DNA of 64,000 nt from Larimichthys crocea (GCF_000972845.2 NC_040013.1:7218061-7282060); one strand, 5' to 3'; shown: positions 45,471 to 58,910, counted from the first letter of the stretch. Notes: a model not told the origin generated them from the sequence alone. Numbers and translations: made by a program.

Positions 45471-46761
45471 GGACGTAACCGCCTACAAGGTCTATCTCGC
45501 AACAGTTTGAAGGGTGGGACAGGTTTAAAAGTGTCTTCTTGAATGCTACTATGATGCTGACATGTCTTCAGAAGGGGAGCCTGCAGACTCCCAGGAGCCA
45601 CACTTGTGATTCCTTTCAGCACTCGGTTGACTTCGGTCTCTGTAGGCCTGTAGTACTGTTCTATGTTGGATCTTGGTTCAATATTAAGCTTGATTCCAAG
45701 CCAAGACAAATGCAGCTTAATTAGCAAGCAACCCAGGAGGCGGATCTCAGACTCCAAAGTGTATTCGTTTTCTCTTGTTTAACTTTCATGAGTATGTGCC
45801 AGGGTCGGTTGGTGGGCAAGAAGACTGACCTCCCCAGCACCCTTTACCCTAACCCTCAAGAGGGCCACAGATGAATTGTTCTCTCTGAAGGAAAGTGTTT
45901 TTCCTGGCAGCCTCAGCAAGAGCTACTTCGATGGAATAGAGCTGTCTTAAACAGCTAAGGCCTAACATACCTTTGTAAATTAACCCATATTTATTATGTG
46001 ATGGCAAGCATGTACTGTAGAGCTTCAAGAATGCCAGTACTCATAAACAAATATTAAGTAAGTTTATTGGGTTGAGAAGTTCCTGAATCAAAGTGTGTGG
46101 GGGGTCTGATGGCTGAAATGTTGGCAGCTGAGTCTGAGAAAGTCTTTTTCTTTCTCCGTAACATGACTGAATGAATAAGGCTGTGAAGATAAACAGAAAA
46201 GCTGGTCATAAATCTCACTCCGACTATGCCCGCTCATTGTTTGGCCATGAATGAAATTTTCCAGCATATTTGTTTGATGTGCTACAGTTTCAAGAGCAGA
46301 AACAAATGAAAAATATGTTTTAAAGTACTGACAAACTCTGTTGTCAGATTTGTTTAACTGCGGGGAGATAACTGATCTGTAGCTGTTTGTCTCTGTAAAA
46401 GTGAAAACTTCAGAGGTTAAAGTGGAACTTGAAATCCAATCTCTTGAGAAGGTTCTGCTCCAAAGGCGATGCACAGGTGGCAGCTACTGCTCAACCTCGG
46501 GGTGATTGACGGAGAAAGGGGAAAAGAAAGGAGGACAGAGAACAAGTGTTGTAAACTCCTAATCATTGTCAGAACGTGAAATTGAGAGTTGTGAAAGAAG
46601 AGAAAGAAACAGCCTTCGGAAAAAAGAGAAGGAGATAGAAAGAGAGACGCACCACACGGTTTTCTCCTCAGCTGGCTGAAGTCTAGACGGCAAATATGAT
46701 CGTCCTGTCAACAGACAACTTTAAAGTGGGTTACTGAAAGGCGATCCGTCATTTACCAGAT

Positions 46762-46763
<2 letters not shown>

Positions 46764-46828
<65 letters not shown>
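46764..46828. repeat. (GT)32 microsatellite
   Basis: About 32 uninterrupted GT units, the longest array in the window together with that at 52199. The cysteine/valine frame across it is not a gene. Confidence 0.97.
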
Positions 46829-46832
<4 letters not shown>

Positions 46833-47099
46833 ACACGCGCACATGTTTCACCTCATTTTCTACTTGTATTGTGTGCTAGTGAAGTTTCCCATACAGGCAC
46901 CGATCTCGCATTTAAGCTATTCAACGTATGTTTTTTTGCTTTTAACACACCTACCTGTCATCACATTATATGAACCATTTTAGATTTGTCAAAAGATATC
47001 AACGTCTTTTACATTATAACATATTCCCCTCTCTTCTTTGTCATTAAAACAAATCCTACACAATAATAATACAAAGCAAAACTAGAAGATTCTGTTTAC

Positions 47100-47370
47100 A
47101 GTTGCATTAGTCTGCCACCAGGGTGCAGCAGAGCAAGCTGAAAACAAAAGATCGGACAGAAGTGTGATTTTTAGTTCTGGTTTGGTCTCCACCAACTCTT
47201 GGGGGACATACCTTACTCTTTGCAGGTAAATGTGCCACTGTGTTCTCCAGCTAATTGCTAACTTTATTTGTTTAGTTGGTGCAGTGGGATCTAGGTTGAT
47301 GAAAGACAAGTTTATCAGCCAAAAGAATAAGCTAAAAAAGGATTTTAAAAAAGCTGGTAAGCTGAGGCAA
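47100..47370 (+). repeat. Diverged copy of a dispersed repeat
   Basis: Shares with 57470-57800 the order: TTCTGGTTTGGTCTCCACCA, then AATGTGCCACTGTGTTC, CAGCTAATTGCTAACTTT and a GTTGGTGCAG block. The counterparts are CTCTGTTTTTGGTCACCACC, AATGTTCCACCGTGTTCAGC and CTTACCTCTTACTTTGTC. It is an old interspersed repeat without coding capacity. The minus-strand frame across it (47082-47534) is incidental. Confidence 0.55.
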
Positions 47371-48589
47371 ACTGGAGTTGGATGATAAATCTCTCCTTGC
47401 TCATTACGCGTGGTCATTTGATCAGTTGTACAGTATAAAAATGATTGATTAGTGCATCCTTTAGTCCCATACGCTACACTGAGAGTCAGAATGCACTGAT
47501 TGCTGCTGTTGGTCTCACGTTGTGTTATCTGCACTTATAATGGCCAAGACATTATGGGTTGTGACAGTATTTGGTAATGACAGTCATGAGAGCCCCACTT
47601 TGCAGCAATAATTTGAGGCCCAGCGTTGGGACACTTCCACTTAGCCTGTCTTCACATGTTTCATGGAATGGTGGTTATGTCCTTTTGTTGTATTCCTCAC
47701 TTCTTCTCTCTCTCGTCTCTATGTTAGATGTTCGATGTTTCGTAAGACGTCTCTTCCTTTCTTCCTCCCACCTCTCTCTCTTTGTCAAATGCCAGGCAAT
47801 TCGGGCCCTAATGTTTTTACATGCTCAATTGCACCTCAGGCAGTAACAGTCAGGGGCATTTCTTTTTTTCTTCTTTAAAAGCTCTTCAGGGTGAATAAAA
47901 GCCGAGACGGTTCTGCCTTTTGGCAGGGTGTCAGAGTTCGGAGTAATTGAGGTTGGGCGAGTGGGGCCAAGGGCCAGTCGGGGTGGCAACCAAGAGGAGC
48001 ACTTAGTGGCCGAGGCAGCAGCAAAGCAAGAGGCCCATCTCTCAGCTGCACGCTGCCTTGGCAGCTGTGTTTTCCATGCAGCGCCAGGTGGAAAGGGCAA
48101 CAGTCTTGCACAATTAAACACTTCATTTGTCTTCATTAAAAGGATGGGTATGTTAGTTTTGGCAGGCAGAGAGGATGTTTAGACTCGTGTTTTTTTCCAC
48201 TACGTGCTGTGCCCCCTGGGGTTAACAGCGCTTTAAGTTAAAGCTGTAGGGGATTTCTGAATTTTTAGCCATTGTATATAATGTTTATAGCCTTAAATGT
48301 TCCCTGTGGGGTTTCTGACCACTAGTAGTGCTAATGAGCAAAGACAGAAATAGTGGGTTCATGTTCTGTTAGTATCCCGAAGCCATGCACACAGTCCTGC
48401 TCATGGTTTGACATTATTCCACATATTAAAAGTTCCTGCATGGGTATAAATATAGCAATACACCAACAAAGGCAAGGCAGAAGAAGACTGTGAGGTTATG
48501 AAATCTTCCAAAATATTTGTTTTATGAGGCAAATGCGATCGATATATCTATTAGGGCTCAAGAATAATAATAAAATAAATCACTACAGA

Positions 48590-48990
48590 ATACCTTTTAA
48601 AGAAATGCTTCAGTATTTTGGGAAATATGAAGAGATTGATGTCAACCCATTTGCTGGAACCATTTGTCAGGCACCCAGTGCAAACTCCGGGAAGTCACTA
48701 CTCATGTCCAAGAATTAGTCCAGCACATAACCCTGCAAAAAAAAAAAAGAAGCAAATTGATGGTTTGACTTCACTTTGGTTTTTATTAGATATTTAATGT
48801 GTTTGACTGTCTCTGAACAGAGCCGGGCTAGTTGTTTTCCTTCATTTCCATTCATTATGCTAAGCTAAACTAATTGACCACTGGTTATAGCTACATATTT
48901 ACCATACAAATATGACAGTGGTATCAATATTTATATCGAACTCTCGGCAAGAAAGCAAAAGTGTATTTCCCATCATGTTGAACATGTATC
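48590..48990. repeat. Fold-back repeat copy with a poly-A interruption
   Basis: Left arm from about 48605 (TTCAGTATTTTGGGAAATAT); centre near 48820 (CAGAGCCGGGCTAGTTG); right arm 48840-48985 (CATTATGCTAAGCTAAACTA, ACAGTGGTATCAATATTTAT, CGAACTCTCGGCAAGAAAGC). The poly-A run at 48737-48748 sits between the arms. Confidence 0.6.
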
Positions 48991-51929
48991 ATTTGCCTTT
49001 CTTTAAGAAATGGTATCATTGCTGTCCTTTTGAACTTTGATGCACTGTTCTTTTTATTGACTCATATCCCATCAATACAATACATGCAGGCACACTAGAA
49101 ACATAAATTAGTGGAGCTGGAGAGCTTTCACTAGCAGCACAATGTGTCTCATGTCCATCTTGTGAAATCATTATTTTTTTGCTCATTTATTCACCGTCAG
49201 AGTTGTTTTCTTTAAATCGACTTCTCTGGATCCGTCCATGTTGCGTGCTTTTGACTAAGTTGTTTATTAGAAACACTGCCTCTATGTCAAACTGCTCGTG
49301 CTGTAGTTGGATTGGAAAACCTGAAGTCCAAACACAGAGTTAATAACTGTTTTTGTGACGCCAGTTAGCCATGAATGCCAGTGTTTGTTTTTGCATAGCC
49401 AGCTATCTGAAATATATCCTGACTCTGCAGAAATTAGTTTTAGGACAACACTTTTTTTTTTTGGTGCTAGAAATCAAGTCCGTTGTGATTTCTAAAACAA
49501 GAAAAAGAAAGAGCTGAACAGGCGAACAGTGAGGCATTTGCCTTCCTGACTTGTGCGCTTTGGCTCTCTAACTTGTGTTTGGCACATGCTAGTGCTGTTC
49601 GGAGGCTCGGTCCCAGCACTCTTGAAGAAAGTGCTGAGTGCTGGTGAATGTGGTGTAAAGCCACGTGGCTTTGGACTGAGGATCTTTCTCTCACCCCTGT
49701 GTTTGTTCCATCAACATATGTGTTCAGTAAAGCCTTGGCCCTCAGAGTGCCACATCGAATATCTCCCCCACGCTTGATGTGGTCTCACACCAGTACACTG
49801 TGGGTACTGGAGCGCTGCTGCTGAGGTAATACCACTAGGGACAAGACCTCACCACAACACCCACATAACAAATGTGGGTGTGTGTCAGTGCATGCAGCCA
49901 GTAGTGTGTCTGTTGCTGGCTACCGTTGCACGCACACTCCCATCTGCAGAGACTCCTACCCTCATGTAATCCCATAGTTGTTTGTATTTGCATGCTGCCA
50001 TGTACATGTACTGTGCTGTGCTATACGAGAATCCATGTGTATGTGATTTCTGAGCCTATAGCATTCAACACTATCGCATGTCGCCTTGCACACGCACAGC
50101 ATCCAAAACTGTCTTTGATTAACGGCCAAACCCCCACCCCCCTTCTCTACGCCATCACCCTCACCCTCTTCTCTCCTCACCTTCTGCAGCGTCTGCTCCT
50201 CCTCGGCGTGTGAAGGCACGCACACGTTTTCTGGACGAGTGATTGATTTCTAATTGTTTACATTTCGGGTCACACTCCCCGTTGCAGCTGTTTGTATTCT
50301 ACTCGGCATGCATTTACGCAGGCATGCACAAACAGAGACACACTTGTACAATAGGGACGTGTTGATGCCAAAAAGTTTCATCCAGGAATTTTTGGATGTC
50401 TTAGTTCTGGGTTTTGGCACAGCATGCACTAATTGCCTCCAAGTGGAGACGGTTGTTACTATTAAGCCTCTTATTATTATTATCTTTTTTTTTGTTTTTG
50501 TTTTTTTTGTTATTGCCTCTGCATGTGTGTTTGGGCACGTGGGGAAGATCATTCAGGACCTTGGCTATGAATTTGGTTTCAGTCTGGTTAAATAAGAAAA
50601 TAATAAGATAAATTAAATTTTGCGGCCAAACAATAATCTCTCAATCGAACATGTTGTTGCTCTGGATGGTCCCCCACCCAAACTCTTGGATTTTACAGCT
50701 GTTTACAAAAAGCAAATCAGAGATGTTGCGTTTAAAATAAAAACATCTCAAGGACAAGTTGTTTTTCACCTTGCGGTTCTTGACTTGACATAAACCGACT
50801 AACCGGTGGGAGGCAGTTTACTGTAATAACCTCAGTGTCCAATGTAAGCTTCTGTATGAGGTGTTCATAGTGGGCACTTGGCTCAGGCAGTTTGCAGTAT
50901 GTAGCTAATATCCAGTGTAAGCAACAGTCTTATCCTGAGTTACAGCAGTAATAACCTGCTGCTGAAGGATCCCTGCCACCCATGCGGAGCAGAGTTTAGG
51001 TTAAGCAGTGGGCAACGTGCAACCCAAAACGGATCTCTGTCTTTAATGTGGGCTCTAATGGCTCTGTGTGGTAGCGGTTGGGCATGTACCGTATAGTAGC
51101 GGAACAAACATAACACATCTTCCACTTTTTCTACCTGAAAAGCCATGTCCTCTCTGCACTATTGGTATGCTGTTTCCAGTACAGCTGGATGGTTTACTGG
51201 AAGGAATTTAAAGGTCACAGATTTGATCCCTGAAAGAGTCGGTGTCAGTCAACACTTAAAGCCCTGATTCAGGATCCTAATGAACTCAGGTACTGGTGGC
51301 TTGTGCTAGTGTATGAAATTAAAATATGGACGTTAATTATAAGCAAACATTGCTGCTCCCATTGTCTCAAATGTGTAGATTCAATGTATTTCTTTATTAT
51401 ATGATTGTGAGATGAATGACCTGAGGTTTTGACTGTTGCTCAGAAAGAAAAAATCTAATTTATAAGCATCACTTTTGGCTCTGGGAAGAAGTTTAGACGT
51501 GTGTTGAGACTTTTTTTTCCATTGCAAACAGATTCCATGAGAAAATAACTGATTGACTGACTGATTAATCAATAAAGAAAATAATCATTCATCAGATCAT
51601 CAGATATTTAGGCCTAGCAATGGTACAAGGATAATGTGTTACGCTGCAGTGTGTAAAGTTTTCTCTCACTACGTCTTGATGTCTTTCAAACATTATCCTC
51701 TTGTAGCACAAATGATTATTATACTATTTACTAGTTTACTAGTTATTACCAACCCTAACCCTTCCTTTAGATACACCCTACATTGTAGCTGCTCAGCCTG
51801 AGCCGTAACACTCAAGCAGTAGAGTCAAAAGAAGATTTGCATTTTCAACATTTGTCCAACAAGCTGCATTGTTTCTAATTGAAAACAGTGTCCTTTACCT
51901 TGTTTTGGATGACAGCAAAAGCCTGTTTC

Positions 51930-52110
51930 CAGAAATGTAATTTAAACTCCTGTAACAGACAGAGCTTAAGTTGTGTATTCTTGAAGGATTTTAAGGTCCT
52001 TTTAATAGGCCGGTGCTTAACTTTACATCACTTGTTGTGCAGGATTTGCAGCATATTGAAAGAAGGCTTTGATCTTAACAGCGAGAACGCGGTGGTCTCT
52101 CTCTGGTTCA
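51930..52110 (+). repeat. Possible diverged repeat, paired with 52590-52670
   Basis: GTATTCTTGAAGGATTTTAA, GGTGCTTAACTTTACATCAC and GCATATTGAAAG resemble GTATTCTTGAACAATTTTAT, CTGCTTAACCCTGCATCTC and GCTTATTGAAAG at about 52597-52662 in the same order and orientation. This suggests an old local duplication of the segment around the CA array. Confidence 0.45.
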
Positions 52111-52195
52111 TCACTCTAAACTGGTGTACGCACTCGAAAAACATGAGAAAATCAAGACCATGAAAGAATATGTGCGCAGACCTACAGCAGGCCCA

Positions 52196-52198
<3 letters not shown>

Positions 52199-52259
<61 letters not shown>
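52199..52259. repeat. (CA)30 microsatellite
   Basis: About thirty uninterrupted CA units. A shorter, interrupted CA stretch follows at about 52521-52542. Confidence 0.97.
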
Positions 52260-52261
<2 letters not shown>

Positions 52262-55200
52262 TAGTTTTCACTCTAAGGGAGCCCTGGGAGAGAAAGTAAT
52301 CTGTTCACAAACCACAAAATTGAATAATGACCCTGACACTCTTCCAAGCTGAAAAGTGAACAGTTCTTGCAACACAAGAAGGCATACTTACACCAAATCT
52401 TTATATAACATGGAGGCAAGCCTTTGACTTCAAATTAGCATCATCTAACGATCTCTTGAGGCTGTAGTAAAGATTCATTTAAGTATCTCATTCACTATCA
52501 CGCTGCCTCATAGTCTCTCTAACACACACACACACTCACACACTAATCTTCTGCAGGGCATAAAGCAGTGGAGTCTGCCAGTTAGTCTGTAAATTGTATT
52601 CTTGAACAATTTTATGGTTCTTGGCTGCTGCTTAACCCTGCATCTCTAGTAGCTTATTGAAAGGACACACACACATGCACACTTTTTTTCCAGTGTAACT
52701 GATGTTGATGTTTAATGATTTTGGCAAAAGGGCATGGATCCAGATAAGAGGTAATTGACTATAGTGTTTTATTTTCCTAAATCATGTTTGTTTTGTGCGC
52801 GCCAATATCCATCAAACTGGTGTTGGGTTGTTTCGATAAGATTTCTAAGATATATATTTTTAAGCTTTATCTGTTTTTTCCAAATATTTAAAGTTAAACA
52901 TCTTAAAATAATGAGACTGAGATAAAATTTTGATTTCTATCAGATTATTATTTTTTTATTATGTTTTTTAGAGTGCAAAACATGTGAAAATACTTAGAAT
53001 GATATATTACTAAAATCTGGAGTTGGGGGTTTAAACACTTTTTCACCAGTTTTCAGTCCAGGATTTTGTGGGCGGTCCTTAAAGGGTGGCTCGATGACAC
53101 GCTGAGACCACCCTGAACATATCACTGCACCTCTAGCAGAGAGGTTAATTCATCTCACTCAGAGTGTTTCAAAGTTAGTCATGTCATTTTCTGAAGCACC
53201 CACAGTCTTGGAGCTGAGAATACTGCTAATTTATACCCGATTTTGACACCTAATTTCATAAACTTGTGGATATTTTTAATCATTCAAATTTGGCTGGGTG
53301 GTTAATAACACTTTCTTCTTTGACAAACTCAGAACACACATTCATTCTTACTTTACACAGACTTTAAAGTTCCATCGTCAACCTCTGACTTTGACACCTG
53401 AAGTATATCTAAAGCATACAATACTTTAACATTTCAAATTAATACAGTACCATTTTAAGTGGCTAAAGGCATTCCAAAATACATTAAAAGTATGCTTTAA
53501 ATATATGAGGGCAGTTTGTAAAGGACACTTCTGAATATAATTTGATGTCATAAACTATGAAGCCCTGAAACAGTTCTATGTGTAGTATACAGTATGTTAT
53601 ATAGATGATCAAATATATTTATTCGTTTATATTTATAAATATATTATGGGTTAGTGAAAGTTAAAATCCTCTCTTACCTTACCTTACTGGAGTGTAGACA
53701 AGAGAGACATCTGGAGAGATGTTTTAATGTTCATTTTAAATTTCTGGTTGTTTGACTAGATGTCTCTTATTTTGCAACTCTAGCCAAATATTAGCTGGCT
53801 TTATCACAAGAGTACATGATGGCCTTTTTTTCAAAGATTGTTAAAAAATATATGATTTTCTGCTAATCAACTTGAGTTTGTTTTGTTTGATTGCAAAATT
53901 ACATCTGTGCTAACGAATCCAAAGTACACAAAGACCTCTGCCAACCAAAGCATCCAAAGGAAGGTCAAACGGTATAATGATAACCTGTACGGTAGCACAG
54001 TTCCCAGAAGCACAGATGAGTAATGCACATGATGTGTTTGAGGGATATTCAATGTCTCCTAATCAGCGATATGCCTTTATTATAAACTTTTCTCCCTCCA
54101 GAAACATCTCATGTAAGCAGAGGCAGCTTGTTTTAGATGACATGGCTTTGTGGCCTTCCACAGATCATGCATGTTACCCGCTCCATTGTACAACGACTCC
54201 GATGTGGTTGTGACTTAATTGGTCTTGCCCCCGAGTGCTGATGCATGAGGTTTTCAAATGCTCTCAGGCTGATTGTGAGCGCCGCCTGTTCTCTGATTTG
54301 AACACGAGCGTAGAAACCACGGAGGCTTCCAGAAATGAGGCCTTTTCTGTTCATCCGGGAACGTGGTATTAATTCCAGTGATGCTTCCCAGATGCATGCA
54401 CCGGACACTGAATTTGGAGAAGCTGATATGTTAAGCGCAGTGAAAGCAGTCAAAGCCTGTGTGTGATGCCAAAGCGATTTTAAAGGATCAGGATTTAAGT
54501 GTGTGTGTGTTTTATTTTTTTTCTGGATGGCTTTATGCACTGATTTTTGCCATGCTTTTGCCCATTACATTTAATTTTGTTTTCAATAACAGATCTAAAC
54601 AGTCGGAATTTGCGACCTATGCAAAAGTCAGTATAGACACAGACCTTTTACAAAAAATAGTCCTTTCCCGAGCAGCATCTGGTGCTTTGCGAGATGCGCA
54701 TCCTCCCACAATATGTGTGCAAACTTCCTGAACTCCTTTTCCCCAGCTTTTCTCTTTTCAGAATCACAATTAAAGGTGACCCAACGGAGCACTGAAGCTT
54801 CCAGATTTATGAGCCCGGAGAGCAAGATGAAGGTCCCGCGATGAAAACATTGTCTGGAGGCCTTCGGCCAAAAGCCAGGGTGTTAGTTGACTAAAGACAA
54901 CTATTCGGGTTACGTTGTCCCCCTGATGAAATGTCTGCATTGTGTTGTTCTACAGTGTGTCTGTAAAGATAGTCTGTCTGTGATTTATGGTATTAATCTT
55001 CGCATTGCGGTGGAGCCAAATGTGAATATCTGCGGTAACAATATAAAGCCATCAATCATTTGATCACTGAAGAAATCATTAATATTGCACAGAAAGCAAC
55101 AAGAGCTCATCTCCATTCAGTAAGGAATGAAAAAATATTGGAACAGAATTAGAAAAAAAAGGAGAAACCTTTTTTTTTTTTCCCCAGCCCTACTGACCCC

Positions 55201-55435
55201 TGCGATATTAAGCACAGTTTTATTTCCTCAAAGTTAAGAATGTGCCGTATGCTGTTAGGTTATGATTTGTGGCGCCGTGGGTTTTACAGGTTGAACCACA
55301 AGCAAATGAGCAGCATTTCTCACAATCAGTATTTCTGAATGATCTCACTGGGATAATGATAGGGGATGCAAAGCAGCGGAGGAGCTTCCCTTCAAGTCCA
55401 TCTTTCACTGGGCTGCCATGGATGATGGAGTGATG

Positions 55436-55473
55436 GGTGGGAGGTGGAGGTGGAGGAGGTGGTGGTGGGGGGG
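55436..55473 (+). repeat. G-rich tract, possible G-quadruplex
   Basis: The plus strand carries GGTGGGAGGTGGAGGTGGAG and then GAGGTGGTGGTGGGGGGG: many closely spaced GG and GGG runs, all G on one strand. On the minus strand it gives a proline run in a spurious frame. Two-tetrad or mixed quadruplexes are plausible on composition alone. Confidence 0.75.
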
Positions 55474-57469
55474 TTACAAGGGATGAGGTTTTAAGGCCTG
55501 GCGCTGTTTCGCCCTCAATTGCATGGCGGCAGGCTGCAATAGACACCAATTAGAGGGCGCAGAGTGAAGCCCTTCTAGATGAGCTCAGCCTGCGGCTCCT
55601 GTCTGGCACACACGAATGCACGGGCGCTCAAACCCGGGGGGCCCCACTGGCTGCTTTTCTTTTCAAATCCTGTTTGTGTATGTCCTTACATCTATATTTG
55701 CAAGAATTCGATGACGATAGCAAAGCAAAGTATCTGCTAATGATTTAAAATGTGTACATACGTGTGATGTATGGATACGTCTGCTCGGTCTGGTGGGCGG
55801 GAGGGAGGATTTATTTTAACACCCTCTTATTTTGTGTGTGATGCCAGGAGCTATGGGTTTATGTAAACCTCTACCACACATGAGAGGGCTCCAACCACCC
55901 AGACAAGCACTCCAGACAAGTCTCGTCAGTGTTTGTCCTTCTAGTACACCTCCCATGGACTGTGTGTGTGTGTGTCCAATGCTATTGTTTGAGGCAACAA
56001 GGAATTGAAACGAATATTTTGGGGCTCAAAGAGTTGTGCTCTTCTCTTTAGAGTTTTTATAGAAACTCTACTCCTGCAGTATATTATTAATAAATATCTT
56101 ATCACTCTGTCCTGCTAAGAAATGTCTCTATCTATTTTTTTCTCTGACTCTGACCTCTCTGTAAAGGTTTCACAGATTTGGCTTGTCTTTTGCTTTTTTT
56201 GTCTGCTGATTTAAAAAAAAAAAAAAGATAATTAACTTACTAAACAAGATTTTAAGAAGTTGAATGGGTGCTCTTCAGTCAGACTGTCTTTACAACCCAT
56301 TAGTTTTTGAGATGAGCTTTAAAAAGACCTGTACTTTTGTCTCTCAGACACAAGATGCTGCTCTTGAGCTGCAGAAAACGTTCCAGATACTGAGAAGCCA
56401 GTGTTCTTTTTTTTCTTCTTCTTTTTTTATGACATTGCTGTCACTCAAAATTGATTTGTATCTCTATGTATATCACACACACATTACAAAAATGTGCATT
56501 TTCACTGTATCTCTCGCTGTTTTCCTTCTTTCATACTTTGAAATAAATAAGGTCTACGAAAGAGGATCTTAAATAATTTGTGGAAATAGTTTCCTATTAG
56601 AGGTCAAGATATTATTATGGCCAACATGTTCTGGATTTTCCTTTTCTCTCCTCTCCATCTCCTCTCCTGCTGTTCAGTTTTACTGTCTGAACAGCCGCTG
56701 CCTGTGTAACACCTCACTGATCGGGAGTTCACTACAGTAGCATATTTAGACAGCTGTAAGCCCAAAAGCTCCTGAGAAAACAGGGTAGAGGGGTTTTTAT
56801 GTGGGAGCGGGATGGGATGGGGGTGCACTGATCCATTGCAGCTCTCTTCCTGTGCGGTTACTCCTCACTCAGGCATCCAAATGTTTCCTCTCCCTCTCCA
56901 TCACCTGGGCATGCTTTGACTTGATGCTAACCTTAAGGAGGACACATGAGGTTTTGTTTTCATGAGCGTGCACTCGGTAATTTTGTTTTGTAAACTGTGA
57001 AAGAGTAACTTGATGTGATTTCCACATTTTAACAGTACTATAAAGGAACATAGCCTAAGGCGTGAGTTTTGCAATATAAACTGACTTTTCTCAAAGTGTA
57101 TTTAAGGGAATGATGTATTACTTGGCATGCTAACATGCACCGTCTAGATGTCACACATATTTCTCATCTCTTTCTCATTCATTTTTTTTTTTGTTCTCTG
57201 TCTCTCTCACTCTTACACGCACAAACACATTACCCACAATATCCTCAGATGCACAGATACTAGGCTTCCATGGCAAGCTGCAACCTATCATCATTGCACA
57301 AATCCTGTAACTCCATATCATAGATAATTTGACATTTCCCCATGCAATCACTACCCACAGACTTCAAGACGAGGGAAAAGAACTTTATGTGCTGTACATG
57401 ACCGCATCCTAAGACTGCTCACTGAACAGTAGTTTTACACCTACCTCACCTTTGATAACTATTTGTCCA

Positions 57470-57850
57470 TTTAGGGGCAGTAGAAGAAAACTGTGAGCAC
57501 AATTGACCCACTGTTATGTTTTAATTTTATATGGTGAACTTTTAGCAACATTAGCATTTATTTGGAGATGTGTTTCTGGCCACCTCATGAATCTAAATTC
57601 AAGTTTTTTTCAAGCTCTGTTTTTGGTCACCACCAACCCCTGAAGAGAATCTATTGGTGTTAAAAGCTGCTAAATGTTCCACCGTGTTCAGCAGCTTACC
57701 TCTTACTTTGTCGTTTTACCATTAAGTGCTGGGCAAGTATCGAGGAGTGTGTTTTTCTTGCTGGAAACCACTGCCAAAGTTGCCGGCTGGAAAACTACAA
57801 CAATGAATTAAAGGTGCCATATCTCAGAGAGATGACAAGAACTGCAGAGC
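57470..57850 (+). repeat. Diverged copy of a dispersed repeat
   Basis: Related to 47100-47370 and to pieces at 25880-26250 and 38300. Conserved blocks are TTTGGAGATGTGTTTCTGGC, GTCACCACCAACCCCTGA, AAATGTTCCACCGTGTTC and AAGTGCTGGGCAAGTATC. Non-coding. Confidence 0.55.
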
Positions 57851-58289
57851 TGAGCAATATTTCATTACTACAAGCGACCACACGCATCCATACAAGGAGT
57901 CATATCATCTGTTGATGATATAACAAAACCAAGAGTCTACTGTACATCCAGGGTAGTAACTCATTGGGAGAGGACTGGGTTTTGAAGCCAATTTGACATA
58001 GTGACCAAACTGTGTAATGACAGCAGTAGTGTTCATCATGTAATCCACAGGGGCAGTTTACATTGTGAAATATACGACTGTACACCGACTTTGATCCTTT
58101 TGGTCCAATAATATTTAAAGAGAGTCACATAATTCAATCATTTTGTCCTCATTTAAGTTAGCACAGGGTTAAACTGGAAGTTAGCAGTTCAGCTGTTAGA
58201 AGTTTCTAGTGCACTTGCTCCCCGCAATGCAAAAGTATCTGTGGAAGGTCCTTGTCATTTTATTTAACTCTTTTTTGGCTTCGTCCGCC

Positions 58290-58480
58290 ACTGAAAACAA
58301 CTGACAAGATTCATCCTGAGCTAGTTGCTGTTGAGACATTTCCCTAAAAACACAAACCTCATGGTTACGCAAGACAAAAAGAATCAGTAGGATTCATCCT
58401 CTGAGAACCACGAATGTTTTTCATCGCTATCCATCCAATAGGTGTTGAGGTATTTTGGTCATGACCAAACTGGTGAAAGA
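58290..58480 (-). repeat. Minus-strand fragment of the 63.4-kb repeat family
   Basis: AGTAGGATTCATCCTCTGAG is the reverse complement of the block CAGAGGATGAATCCTACTTA at 63397. It is followed by ATCCATCCAATAGGTGTTGA, matching the inverse of the AATTATTGAACG region only loosely. The fragment also includes CTCATGGTTACG. Confidence 0.55.
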
Positions 58481-58838
58481 ATTGACAGACAAATTCTAAA
58501 ATATTATTTATACACCACTGACAGGTATGATATTACACCATGAATATAAAAACACAAAATAATCTTGGGATTGCATCATGTTACCACTTAGTGAAGACAG
58601 ATCTAATACCTCTAACAACTGAATGATTTCTTTGAGTACAGCATTCAGTTGGCAACGTTGGTCCTCTTCTTCAGTTGGCAAGGATCTCCTGTTTCGCCTC
58701 TGGTTACATACACAGCGGTGATGTCAGCTGTTTTCTTTTGCCATTATCTTGTGGTAATACTTCTTGGATACTGAGCTTCTTCAAACTCGGCATTACGTTG
58801 CTATGACAGTCTCCTGTCCTGCTTTTTTTTTTCCACAG

Positions 58839-58910
58839 CAAAGAGTAACTTTAAAGCTCATCTTCACCATTGGGCAGGATTCTGAGGGGAAATTTGGGAG
58901 GGAAGAGTGG
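58839..58910 (+). CDS. Very tentative exon 3 candidate
   Basis: A strong acceptor-like sequence (gctttttttttttccacag) precedes exactly 24 open codons (QRVTLKLIFTIGQDSEGKFG, then REEW) ending at gtattt. Both ends are phase 0, compatible with exon 2. The donor is poor at position +5 and the peptide has no recognisable family. It is included because the acceptor is good and the phase fits, but it may be chance. Confidence 0.12.

Noticed and set aside
46088..46474. 128-codon open frame, minus strand
   Set aside because: No recognisable domain, biased toward Ser/Phe/His as expected from AT-rich non-coding sequence, and no good splice sites at its ends.
47082..47534. 150-codon open frame, minus strand
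   Set aside because: Largely overlaps a diverged dispersed repeat, and no protein family is recognisable.
54133..54540. 135-codon open frame, minus strand
   Set aside because: Composition is random-looking, with a Lys/Thr/His run from a short GT repeat and no supporting signal.
55220..55549. Minus-strand frame with a poly-proline run
   Set aside because: The proline run comes from the G-rich simple sequence at 55436-55473. The remainder shows no domain.
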